From Niabella ginsenosidivorans (GTDB taxonomy: Bacteria; Bacteroidota; Bacteroidia; Chitinophagales; Chitinophagaceae): a stretch of 64,000 nt of DNA. The translations under genes and the position numbers were made by a program. Each line of letters opens with the position of its first letter. Position 1 is the first letter of the stretch. The notes beneath the pieces are model-generated. The model was not told the origin of the DNA. It worked only from the letters and a program-made list of their open reading frames with translations, and searched no databases. Below, piece by piece: positions 18,300-27,368 of the stretch. The stretch lies in NCBI RefSeq assembly GCF_001654455.1, contig NZ_CP015772.1, positions 2,604,001 to 2,668,000 of the forward strand. Reading direction: 5' to 3'.

Positions 18300-19703
18300 A
18301 TGTCATCAACAAAAAATTTTCTTAACAGGTGGGCAAAACGGCTCAATTCCATAGCACTAGCCGGATCAGCAACAACTCCGTGGCGACCCTGGCAATTGAA
18401 TCTGTTCAGGTTCGCTTTTATTTTTTTACTCATCTTAATTATTCCTGTAGACTGGAAATTTTACAGTGACCTGTATCATACCAAATGGGCCAGTTTACAT
18501 GTTTATGAGCTATTAAAGCTTTCAAAATATATGCCCGATTTTTTCGCATTAAAGGATCACCAGCCGGAATGGGGGCTTAAAAGCTTCTCCTCCTGGGGCC
18601 TGGCAGCCCTTATTGCGATAGCAGGAGCATTCATTTGGCGTAAACAGCAGCCGGATAAAAAAGAATATGTTGTTCTTTATTATTGGCTGCGGGTGCTTGT
18701 TCGCTATCGCCTGGCCATTGCACTATTTGCATATGGGTTTATAAAACTATTCCCATTGCAGATGCCTTACCCATCGCTGAGCAATCTGCTCACAAATTAT
18801 GGCGATTTTTTTTCCTGGAAAATATATTTTCAAACTTTAGGCATAGAGCCCAAGTATGAATCGTTTCTAGGGTTCGTGGAAATTTTAGCAGCCGTGCTTC
18901 TTTTTAACCGGAAAACCACCGCATTTGGAGCCGGTCTGATAATCGGGTTCCTTGGAAATGTGGCGGCGGCCAATGGCTTTTATGATATCGGCGAGCATGT
19001 GTTTAGTACGTTCATTGTACTACTATCCGTTTTTTTGCTGGTATATGATGTGCCCAAGCTATATACCCTTTTAATTAAAGAAAAGAAAGGGATTGCCAGT
19101 AAATTCAAACCCGTTTTTTCGGAACCCGTATTAAAGCGGATCAGGTTTTTCGGAAAGTCTTTTACACTCCTTTTTGCCTTGCTATTTGGCAGCCTGGCCT
19201 TATATAGTTTCATTTACGATCCATATAAAGTTCCCAAAACCCCGGGCTTGACCGGGGCCTATGGTTTTTACAATGTAAAGGATTTTGTCATTAACGGCGA
19301 TACGATCCCCTACTCCAAAACCGATTCGACCCGGTGGCAGGATGTGGTCTTTGAGAAATGGTCAACAATTTCGGTTAATGTTAATAAGCCTTTAAAAATA
19401 GACCTGTCGTCAGGCGATGGTTATTTTGAAAATGACATAGACCGTAATTATGAAATAGCCGGGTTATCAGGCAGGCGTTATTTCTATTACAAAGCCGATA
19501 CGATTAATAAAAAATTATTGCTACAGAATAAAAACAAAAATTACAGATATGAGAAATTAAATCTTTCGTATACGATCCCAAGCGACTCTGTTATTATCCT
19601 GTCCGGCATCAATGAAAGAAACGATTCAATCCACGTTCGTTTAGAGAAGAACAATAAGAAAATTTTAATGAAGGAAGGCCGCCGCCGGCCGGTTAATATT
19701 TAA
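18300..19703 (+). CDS. DoxX-like membrane protein with C-terminal extracytoplasmic domain (paralogue 3)
   Basis: The 467-residue protein follows SusD2 as paralogue 1 follows SusD1. Its core reads YYWLRVLVRYRLAIALFAYG, FIKLFPLQMPYPSLSNLLTN and FLGFVEILAAVLLFNRKTTA. The C-terminal domain has GFYNVKDFVINGDTIPYSKT, RWQDVVFEKWSTISV and VIILSGINERNDSIHVRLE. Around seven membrane segments are expected. Membrane redox function is inferred from the DoxX resemblance only; no cofactor-binding motif is visible. Confidence 0.75.
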   Translation: MSSTKNFLNRWAKRLNSIALAGSATTPWRPWQLNLFRFAFIFLLILIIPVDWKFYSDLYHTKWASLHVYELLKLSKYMPDFFALKDHQPEWGLKSFSSWGLAALIAIAGAFIWRKQQPDKKEYVVLYYWLRVLVRYRLAIALFAYGFIKLFPLQMPYPSLSNLLTNYGDFFSWKIYFQTLGIEPKYESFLGFVEILAAVLLFNRKTTAFGAGLIIGFLGNVAAANGFYDIGEHVFSTFIVLLSVFLLVYDVPKLYTLLIKEKKGIASKFKPVFSEPVLKRIRFFGKSFTLLFALLFGSLALYSFIYDPYKVPKTPGLTGAYGFYNVKDFVINGDTIPYSKTDSTRWQDVVFEKWSTISVNVNKPLKIDLSSGDGYFENDIDRNYEIAGLSGRRYFYYKADTINKKLLLQNKNKNYRYEKLNLSYTIPSDSVIILSGINERNDSIHVRLEKNNKKILMKEGRRRPVNI

Positions 19704-19750
19704 GATTATTTTTTATTGGCAGCTTATCATAAACTATAAAAATTTAAATT

Positions 19751-21232
19751 ATGTCTGAATATAAATTTACTGCATCGCAGGAGTTAAGTAACGATCACCA
19801 AAGGCCCATCTGGACCAATTTCCAGAAAATAGCTTTTCGGATAGCGTTTATTTATTTTCTTTTATTATGCATTCCGACCTATTCCAATTTTTATAAAGAA
19901 TTATTTGGCCTTCACCTTTCTAAAATAACGTATAATGATGCCCAATCAATTGTTGCATTCTGGCCTCCGCAAATAGTTTTAATTGAATCGGAAGAAGGCG
20001 TATTTGGTCTGTTGAACTATATAAATTTAATACTGGTCTTTTTATTTTCCGTTATAGCCGCATTGATCTGGGGGATTTTTGATAAAAAAACAACAAACTA
20101 TAGCAAATTATATTATTGGATCCGTGTTTTAGTTCGATATCGGTTAGCCTATGGCATGATTGGGTGGGGATTAAAAAAAGCATTCCCGATGCAAATGGTG
20201 TTTCCAACAATCGGAATGCTTAACACTCCCTTTGGAGATATGGCGGAGAAAAAACTGTACTGGTCGCATGTAGGAGTTTCTTTCAATTATACAATTTTTC
20301 TGGGCTTTGCGGAAATCATTCCGGGGCTCCTGCTGCTGCACCGGAAAACAGCCGTACTTGGCGGTGCACTGGCGGCCGTAGTCTGTTTCAATATTGCGCT
20401 GGCGAACCATGCCTATGATGCAGGGGTTGCCGTTCCTGCAGCATACTTTTCAATATTGGGGATCTTTATTGCATGGTACGATTTACCAAAGATCTGGAGT
20501 CTTTTGGTAAAAGAACAGGATGTGGAAGCATATAAATATTATCCAAAGTTTACGTTAAAATGGCAAAGATATCTGCGAAAGGGGTTAAAGCTTTTCTTTA
20601 ATACATTATTCGTGCCGGTTACAGCTGCATTGTGGGCTTATGGCTTTTTTAACGGGAACAACTACAATATACCCAGCACACCCGGGCTTGCCGGTACAAA
20701 GGGCTATTACTCAGTTCCGGAATTCAAGCTAAACAATCGGTACATTGCCTATAATCCAAAAGATTCTATACGCTGGTCTGATGCCACTTTTGAAGCCTGG
20801 TCGTCTTTAAGTTATAAAACCAATCGTCCTGCCATTATTGACCGGATGATCGGCTATTCTCCATTAAGGGTAAAAGGCGATAAAAAAAATACACAATTAA
20901 ATCAGGTAAATACCCAGGACTCCGATGAACTATTAAAAGAAGGCAGGAACAGGGACCTAGGTGTTACACGCTGGGAAGTAGGGGGAATGTCCGGAGAAAG
21001 AAGATATTTCTTTTATCGGGCAGATACGGTCAACCATATTCTCAAATTGCAAAACAAAAACAAGGCATATAAACACGAAAAACAAACGCTTGCCTATAAT
21101 ATTGATGACAAAGGTAAAATAACGTTATGGGGAATTAATGAATTTAATGATTCTATTTTTGTAAGGCTGGAGCGTATTAATAAAAGGTATCCGCTCGTGG
21201 AAGGGCGCCAAAGCGCAAATCAGGTATATTGA
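19751..21232 (+). CDS. DoxX-like membrane protein with C-terminal extracytoplasmic domain (paralogue 4)
   Basis: The 493-residue protein is the fourth copy. The core reads YYWIRVLVRYRLAYGMIGWG, KKAFPMQMVFPTIGMLNTPF and FLGFAEIIPGLLLLHRKTAV. In the C-terminal domain the signature is SIRWSDATFEAWSSLSYKTN, followed by an insertion relative to the other copies (about residues 375-405) and then ITLWGINEFNDSIFVRLERI. It corresponds by position to paralogue 2, to which it is also closer in the FPMQM motif. The stop at 21230-21232 lies just upstream of the next gene. Confidence 0.75.
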   Translation: MSEYKFTASQELSNDHQRPIWTNFQKIAFRIAFIYFLLLCIPTYSNFYKELFGLHLSKITYNDAQSIVAFWPPQIVLIESEEGVFGLLNYINLILVFLFSVIAALIWGIFDKKTTNYSKLYYWIRVLVRYRLAYGMIGWGLKKAFPMQMVFPTIGMLNTPFGDMAEKKLYWSHVGVSFNYTIFLGFAEIIPGLLLLHRKTAVLGGALAAVVCFNIALANHAYDAGVAVPAAYFSILGIFIAWYDLPKIWSLLVKEQDVEAYKYYPKFTLKWQRYLRKGLKLFFNTLFVPVTAALWAYGFFNGNNYNIPSTPGLAGTKGYYSVPEFKLNNRYIAYNPKDSIRWSDATFEAWSSLSYKTNRPAIIDRMIGYSPLRVKGDKKNTQLNQVNTQDSDELLKEGRNRDLGVTRWEVGGMSGERRYFFYRADTVNHILKLQNKNKAYKHEKQTLAYNIDDKGKITLWGINEFNDSIFVRLERINKRYPLVEGRQSANQVY

Positions 21233-21252
21233 TTTTCAATCTGACAATAAAA

Positions 21253-22167
21253 ATGAAAGAAAAAATTATCATAGCAGGGGGAACCGGATTCCTGGGAAAA
21301 TCAATCATCAGAAGGTTCAATAACAGCACCACTCAAATAATCGTTTTAACAAGAGGCCCTGCTGCTGTTGAAGATAATGTGCGCTATGTAAATTGGGATG
21401 CCAAAACCTTAGATAACTGGGCCGGGGAATTAGAAGGAGCAAAAGCTATTATTAATCTGGCCGGCAAATCGGTAAATTGTCGTTATACACGAAAAAATAA
21501 AAATGAAATTATCCGTTCAAGAGTAAATGCAACGTATATCATCGGCAAAGCAATCGAATCATTAAAGATCCCTCCGAAGGTATGGATCAATGCAAGCTCT
21601 GCAGCTATGTTTGGAAACAGCGATACTGAAACAAAAAATGAAATATCTTCGCCCGGAAACAACTTTTCCGCAGAAGTGTGTAAAAAATGGGAGGCAGCCT
21701 TTGACAATAGTCAAACGCCATTGACAAGAAAAATTGTATTGAGGATTGGAGTCGTACTTCAAAAGCAAACTGGATTATTGCAGCCCTTTGAACGCTTGGT
21801 CAAACTTGGTTTTGGCGGGAAAATAGGGACCGGAAAGCAATATATATCCTGGATACATGAAGCCGATTTTTTAAATGTAATTGAAGGTAGTCTCAAAAAT
21901 GAAAAGTATAATGGTATCATAAATTGTTCCAGCCCGCAACCCGTTACTAATAGTGTATTCATGCAAGCTCTGCGGGATGTATTAAAACCTAAAATTGTGC
22001 TATCGAATATTGCCTGTTTTGTATATATAGGTGCCTTAATAATAGGAACAGAAGCTGAGCTTGTTCTCAAAGGCCGCAGAGTGGTATCAGAGAAATTAGA
22101 TAAATACAATTTTAGGTTCCGTTATATCGATATAAAAGAAGCATTTAAGAATTTATATAACCAATGA
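21253..22167 (+). CDS. TIGR01777/YfcH-type NAD(P)-dependent epimerase-like protein
   Basis: The 304-residue protein begins KEKIIIAGGTGFLGKSIIRR, a Rossmann GGTGFLG motif, and continues with the family landmarks AIINLAGKSVNCRYTRKNKN, SRVNATYIIGKAI, SSAAMFGNS, LRIGVVLQ and YISWIHEADF; the C-terminal DUF1731-like part includes VLKGRRVVSEKLDKYNFRFR. Members are extended short-chain dehydrogenase-like proteins of unknown physiological substrate. The ATG at 21253 is chosen over a TTG at 21229, since the Rossmann strand starts directly after it. It is followed after three bases by the oxidoreductase gene. Confidence 0.88.
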   Translation: MKEKIIIAGGTGFLGKSIIRRFNNSTTQIIVLTRGPAAVEDNVRYVNWDAKTLDNWAGELEGAKAIINLAGKSVNCRYTRKNKNEIIRSRVNATYIIGKAIESLKIPPKVWINASSAAMFGNSDTETKNEISSPGNNFSAEVCKKWEAAFDNSQTPLTRKIVLRIGVVLQKQTGLLQPFERLVKLGFGGKIGTGKQYISWIHEADFLNVIEGSLKNEKYNGIINCSSPQPVTNSVFMQALRDVLKPKIVLSNIACFVYIGALIIGTEAELVLKGRRVVSEKLDKYNFRFRYIDIKEAFKNLYNQ

Positions 22168-22170
22168 CCA

Positions 22171-23600
22171 ATGAGTGAGAATAGATTTGACGCCATTGTG
22201 GTAGGCTCAGGCCCCAATGGACTGGCGGCAGCCATTACGCTGCAGCAGGCGGGGCTCTCAGTGCTGCTGGTGGAAGGAAAAGATACCATCGGAGGCGGTA
22301 CAAGAACAGAAGAGCTAACCTTGCCGGGCTTTAAGCACGACGTTTGCTCTGCCATACATCCCATGGCGATCCATTCTCCATTTCTGGCCTCCCTGCCACT
22401 GGAGCAATATGGTTTGGAATACATTCATGCTCCGGTTGCTGCAGCCCACCCGTTTGATAACGGGCATGCAGCATTTGTAACCACATCCCTGACCGAAACC
22501 GCAGCCGCCCTCGGCATTGATAAAAACGCCTATTATAACCTCATACATCCCATAGTAGCACAATGGGATCAGATCATAGACGATATACTGGCTCCCCTTC
22601 GTTTCCCGGCGCATCCGTTGCAGATGGCAGCTTTTGGTATCCATGCCTTACAGCCGGCTTCCCGCATTGTAACAGGGTTTAAGACCAGGGAAGCCCGGGG
22701 ACTATGGGCCGGGATGGCGGCCCACTCCATTCAGCCTTTACAACGCATAATCACTTCAGCCATCGGGCTGGTGCTCATGGCCGCTGCCCACAGGAAGGGC
22801 TGGCCCTTGCCAAAGGGGGGTCTCAATCCATTACCAATGCCATGGCTGCTTATTTTTTATCACTGGGAGGTAAAATAGAAACCGGCCGGTGGGTCACCTC
22901 CATAGAAACATTACCTTCGGCAAAAGCCTATTTATTTGATGTAACCCCCAGGCAATTGCTTCAAATAGCCGGGCACCGGTTATCGGGTTTGTATAAATGG
23001 CAGTTAAAAAGATATCATTACGGCATGGGCGTATTTAAAATAGACTGGGCTTTAAATGGGCCGATACCGTTTACAGCAGCGGCCTGCAGAAAGGCCGCTA
23101 CCATACACATCGGCGCCTCTTACGAGGAAATTGCCTATGCAGAACGCCAGGCAGCTAAAGGAGCGGTTGCTTCAAAACCCTTTGTATTACTGGCCCAGCA
23201 AAGCCTGTTTGACAATACAAGGGCACCTGAAGGCAAACAAACCGCCTGGGCCTACTGTCATGTGCCCAACGGGTCACAAACCGATATGACCGCAGCGATC
23301 GAAAACCAGGTAGAACGTTTTGCTCCGGGCTTCAGGGATATCATTCTTGCGCGGCATACCATGAACACGGTGGCTATGGAAACATATAACCCTAATTATA
23401 TTGGCGGAGATATTAATGGCGGAACCATCGACATCAGCCAGCTTTATACGCGCCCGGCTTTACGGTTCCCCCCCTACAGCACTTCTGAAAAAAATATTTA
23501 TTGCTGTTCTTCCTCTACCCCACCGGGAGGCGGTGTACACGGTATGTGCGGTTATCATGCGGCCCGGGCAGCATTAAAAAGCGTCTTTCATCAAACTTAA
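22171..23600 (+). pseudogene. Phytoene-desaturase-like NAD(P)/FAD oxidoreductase, interrupted by a frameshift
   Basis: The first frame (22171-22878) has the FAD-binding DAIVVGSGPNGLAAAITLQQ and GGGTRTEELTLPGFKHD. After KGWPLPKGG it runs into nonsense, while the +1-shifted frame continues with SQSITNAMAAYFLSLGGKIE to the stop at 23600 and ends with the family-typical SSTPPGGGVHGMCGYHAARA. The switch falls at the G6 run 22815-22820; a seventh G would restore about 477 residues, a normal length. It may be a real inactivation, slippage-dependent expression, or a sequencing error in the homopolymer. Family members act on polyprenyl or unrelated substrates; the role here is unknown. Confidence 0.82.
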
Positions 23601-23606
23601 TTCCTT

Positions 23607-24866
23607 ATGTCATCAGTTAAACAAAAGATAGCACTTTCCGAAGACTGGACAATAGTAGTGCTGGGCTTTTTAATTATTTTTCTGGCCCTGTGGGGGGTAA
23701 TCATTGATGCGCCCTTGTTTACCTGGGATAGTTTTTCCGAATTATCACTCAATGTATTGAATAGGGCTAATCTTCTTAAAACAGGTATCCAGTTCCTGTT
23801 TGTTTATGCTATCGCAATAGCAGGTACAATGATCATGGGTAAATCCATACAGGGTATGCTAAAGTCCTTTCCTGTTATTTATGTGCTTACAATAGTGGCC
23901 TTCATCATCGGAGGCAACGGCAAAGTAAAGCTGCTGAACATGGAAACGGTGATCTTTTGCCTGGGGATCGGGTTGATCGTCCGTAATTTTTTTACCGTGC
24001 CTGCCTGGCTGCAGCAATCGCTGGCTTCCGAGTTCTTTGTAAAGATCGGCCTGGTGCTGCTGGGAACCAGCGTTATTTTTTCGGACATATTAAAAGCCGG
24101 GGCCTTAGGCCTCATACAGGCGCTGGCAGTAGTGCTTTCTGTATGGTACTTTTCTTTTTGGTTATGCAAAAAATTAAAAGTAGACAAAGAGTTGTCCTTA
24201 ATGTTATCAAGCGCCGTTTCTATTTGTGGTGTATCGGCTGCAATAGCAACCTCCGGCGCCATAAAGGGAGACGCTAAAAAACTCTCATTAGTCGTTTCCC
24301 TGGTATTAATAACAGCGGTGCCCATGATGATCGCTATGCCCTGGATCGCCGGATGGCTGGGGCTTTCGGAGGCCATAACCGGTGCGTGGCTGGGCGGCAC
24401 TATTGATACCACAGGAGCTGTGGCGGCTTCAGGATCTTTAGTGGGCGAAACGGCCTTAAAGATCAGCACCATTGTAAAATTTTCCCAGAACGTATTACTG
24501 GGTATTGCAGCTTTTGCAATATCGGTCTACTGGACATATACAAAGAGCACCTCCAAACAGGCGGCTGTTGAAAAACCTACTTTAAAGGTCATATGGGAGC
24601 GGTTCCCGAAATTTGTGGTAGGCTTTATACTGGCCTCGGTGATCTTTTCCTTCTTTTTAGATCCGGGTGTTTCCGGGCAGGTCAAAACGCCGTTAAAGAA
24701 CCTCCAGGGCCTGTGGTTTGCCCTGGCCTTTACCAGCATTGGGTTAGAAACCAATTTTAAAGATCTTGTCGGCATTCATAACCGCAAGCCGGTTATCGCA
24801 TTTCTGGGAGCACAGTTATTCAACATCTTTACCACATTAATTATTGCATACTTCCTGTTTGGATAA
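23607..24866 (+). CDS. YeiH-family putative sulfate/sulfur oxyanion exporter
   Basis: The 419-residue membrane protein has about ten hydrophobic helices and the YeiH signatures FFVKIGLVLLGTSVIFSDIL, SSAVSICGVSAAIATSGAIK, AWLGGTIDTTGAVAASGSL and VKFSQNVLLGIAAF. The family (putative sulfate exporter, PSE) is annotated by association with sulfur metabolism; its transport direction is poorly tested. As the last gene of the block it would export sulfite or sulfate made by upstream enzymes, comparable to the TauE-type exporter of the staphylococcal cst operon. The gap to the previous stop is six bases. Confidence 0.88.
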   Translation: MSSVKQKIALSEDWTIVVLGFLIIFLALWGVIIDAPLFTWDSFSELSLNVLNRANLLKTGIQFLFVYAIAIAGTMIMGKSIQGMLKSFPVIYVLTIVAFIIGGNGKVKLLNMETVIFCLGIGLIVRNFFTVPAWLQQSLASEFFVKIGLVLLGTSVIFSDILKAGALGLIQALAVVLSVWYFSFWLCKKLKVDKELSLMLSSAVSICGVSAAIATSGAIKGDAKKLSLVVSLVLITAVPMMIAMPWIAGWLGLSEAITGAWLGGTIDTTGAVAASGSLVGETALKISTIVKFSQNVLLGIAAFAISVYWTYTKSTSKQAAVEKPTLKVIWERFPKFVVGFILASVIFSFFLDPGVSGQVKTPLKNLQGLWFALAFTSIGLETNFKDLVGIHNRKPVIAFLGAQLFNIFTTLIIAYFLFG

Positions 24867-24965
24867 AGCACAGTTCTTTACATATTTACGACAACACTTT
24901 TAGAGACGATCAAAGCCTGCCGAATAAAATAAATGCATGCCTGACAGTCCGGGGGCCTTTCCGGT

Positions 24966-26435
24966 TTATGCCGGTATTACAAACCGGAATGTAGTGCCCC
25001 TGCCCTGCTCACTGATCACATCAATGGCAGTGTTATGCAATTCCAGTATCTTTTTCACGATCGCTAATCCGATGCCCATGCCCTTTTTAGGAGCTGCTTC
25101 TTTACTAAGCTGCTTATATCGCTCAAAGATATAACGCTGATCTTCCGGTGCAATCCCAACCCCCGTATCTGCAACCTGTACTTTTATCCCTTTTTCAGCA
25201 GGCGACAGAATGATCCGGATAGTGCCCCCATCAGGTGTAAATTTCAATGCATTGTCCAGCAGGTTTTGGAACACCCGCTCGGTAAGGGCAATATCTGCAA
25301 ATACCATGGGCAAATGCTGTGCAGTATCTAAATCAAGGCGGATAGAACGCTCTGTTGCTTTTAGCTGATAGGACATTAAAATATCTGAAGCCAGTTCTTC
25401 CAGCAAAAAAGATTCCTTCTCAGGGGTTATCAGGTTGGCTTCCAGCTTTGCATACTGGAAAAGCTGGTCTACAAGGCCCGACAGCTTTTGAGCACTTCCA
25501 TGAACAATGGCCAGATACCGGTCTTTATCCGTTCCGGCAAGGGTGTTTTTTTTAATCATAAGCGTTTCAATGTAGCCCTGCATAATGGAAAGCGGCGTAC
25601 GAAGATCATGCGACACATTAGCAATGAGTTCCTGCCTGAACTTATCGGTGGCAGTTATCTTATCGATGTTGCTTACAATAACATCTGCCATTTCATTGAA
25701 GGTAGCAGTAAGCAAGCCCAGGTCGCCCCTGGCATTTCCCTCAATGCGGGCCGAATAGTCGCCTTCTTTAAAACGCCGTACCACAGCTGCAATTTTCCTG
25801 ATGCTGTCTGTTATGAGAAAGAAGGTTACAATACCCACAATAAAAGCAACCGCCAGTGCTGCAAAGAAAATATATGCACCTAAGCGGATGTATATATGGT
25901 TATTCAAAGCCGCTAATACTGCCCGCTGCTTTTCACTGGCCAGCACAGCATATACATAACCATACAGGTGCCCGTTCTCGTATATAGGCGCTGCGGAAAA
26001 AATAGATGGTTCGCCCGGGAGTTTTGGATTGTCGCCCAGAGGGCGTTCCCCGTCCTTTACAGCCAGCCATCTTTTAACAGCAGCAATATTCACCCGGCGT
26101 ATCTGCACGGTAGTGTCCGGTACCACAAAATCTGTTATATTCCCGGCAGTATCCAGTAAATACACTTCTACACTGGGATTGGCTACCATGGTAGAGTGTA
26201 TGATATCGTGCGTTACTGCGGTATCCGGCTTCCCGTTTTTTATCGGCTGCGTAAATGTTACCAGATGTTGCGCAATATCGCCATATAATTGCTGGTGCGC
26301 AGCCGTATAATAAGAGCTGGAGAACCTGGAAGCGATCAGCACAAATACCAATCCCAATACCACTAATACGATCGTAAATACAGCAGCAATTTTCCAGAAC
26401 AGCAGATTGCCTTTTATGGATTTACTCTTTTCCAT
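24966..26435 (-). CDS. Sensor histidine kinase
   Basis: The 489-residue kinase has a membrane helix at about 12-34, an extracytoplasmic sensor region (about 40-180), a second helix at about 185-208, a HAMP linker, the dimerisation motif VSHDLRTPLSIMQGYIETL with phospho-acceptor His276, and the ATPase boxes NLLDNALKFTP, VADTGVGIAPED and KGMGIGLAIVKKILELH. It overlaps the stop of the response regulator by one base (the shared A of the start and stop), so the two are co-translated. The signal is unknown. Confidence 0.95.
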   Translation of the reverse strand: MEKSKSIKGNLLFWKIAAVFTIVLVVLGLVFVLIASRFSSSYYTAAHQQLYGDIAQHLVTFTQPIKNGKPDTAVTHDIIHSTMVANPSVEVYLLDTAGNITDFVVPDTTVQIRRVNIAAVKRWLAVKDGERPLGDNPKLPGEPSIFSAAPIYENGHLYGYVYAVLASEKQRAVLAALNNHIYIRLGAYIFFAALAVAFIVGIVTFFLITDSIRKIAAVVRRFKEGDYSARIEGNARGDLGLLTATFNEMADVIVSNIDKITATDKFRQELIANVSHDLRTPLSIMQGYIETLMIKKNTLAGTDKDRYLAIVHGSAQKLSGLVDQLFQYAKLEANLITPEKESFLLEELASDILMSYQLKATERSIRLDLDTAQHLPMVFADIALTERVFQNLLDNALKFTPDGGTIRIILSPAEKGIKVQVADTGVGIAPEDQRYIFERYKQLSKEAAPKKGMGIGLAIVKKILELHNTAIDVISEQGRGTTFRFVIPA

Positions 26436-27139
26436 TATAATTCTTCGTTAAACCTGTACCCGATGCCCCAGGTAGTTAAAATATATTTTGGTGCTGAAGC
26501 ATCGGCTTCAATTTTTCCCCGTAACCGGTTGATGTGGCTGTTGACGGTATGTTCGTAGCCCTCAAAATCATAACCCCATACCAGGTTCAGCAACCGTTTA
26601 CGGCTGTAGCTTTTTCCGGGATTGGATGCCAGCAAAACCAGCAGCTCAAATTCCCTGGGCGACAGCTCGACCCGAAGCTCATTTAATGTCACTTTCCGTT
26701 TGTCAAAATCAATCTCCAGTTCATCGTACCGGATAACAGAAGGCGTGCTCTTAATGCCCTCCTGCGATGCATTTTCCTCATTCCTTCTGAAAATAACTTT
26801 TACACGGGCTATAAATTCCCTTATACTAAACGGTTTTGTAAGATAATCATCTGCTCCTGTCTCCAATCCCATTACCTTGTCAATTTCCTCAGAACGGGCC
26901 GTCAGCATCAGAACAGGCGTATGACGATCGGTCTGCCTGATCTTCCTGCATACTTCCATACCGTTCAGTACCGGCAGCATGAGATCCAGGATGATGAGGT
27001 CAAAATGATTGCTCTTTGCTGCAAGCAAACCCTCCTGCCCGTTGCCGACAGTATATATTTCACAACCGAGGTCTTTTAAATGAACTTCGAGCAGCTCTAC
27101 AATTTCCCGGTCATCTTCAATGATTAGTACTTTTTGCAT
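26435..27139 (-). CDS. OmpR/PhoB-family response regulator
   Basis: The 234-residue protein has a receiver domain with the acidic pocket EDD at 8-10, phospho-acceptor Asp52 in LIILDLMLPVLNG, and Lys102 in TKPFS. The DNA-binding winged helix carries VELSPREFELLVLLASNPGK and YDFEGYEHTVNSHINRLRGK. It is the first gene of the two-component operon and is divergent from the spondin-domain lipoprotein gene, which is the most obvious nearby target. Confidence 0.95.
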   Translation of the reverse strand: MQKVLIIEDDREIVELLEVHLKDLGCEIYTVGNGQEGLLAAKSNHFDLIILDLMLPVLNGMEVCRKIRQTDRHTPVLMLTARSEEIDKVMGLETGADDYLTKPFSIREFIARVKVIFRRNEENASQEGIKSTPSVIRYDELEIDFDKRKVTLNELRVELSPREFELLVLLASNPGKSYSRKRLLNLVWGYDFEGYEHTVNSHINRLRGKIEADASAPKYILTTWGIGYRFNEEL

Positions 27140-27368
27140 TTGTTATACAGATGAATAGCACAAATTTCAGTAAAAAACAGGTCAAAAGGCCGCCGTGATA
27201 CTTTTGTTATAACTCTGTTACGTCTTTGGGAGATTAGGATTGTTCTTTTGTTTCAGAATAAAACAGCAGCCGTCATCAGTAAAAGCCTGCTCAAAAGTAT
27301 GATTACTGATGGCGGTACCGGCAGCAAGCGGTATACTGCGCATCATTAAAAACAATAAAAACAAGCAA

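Noticed and set aside
23879-24472. 197-residue minus-strand frame over the YeiH gene
   Set aside because: It is rich in Pro/Ser/Thr as expected from the antisense of a hydrophobic transporter; no motif.
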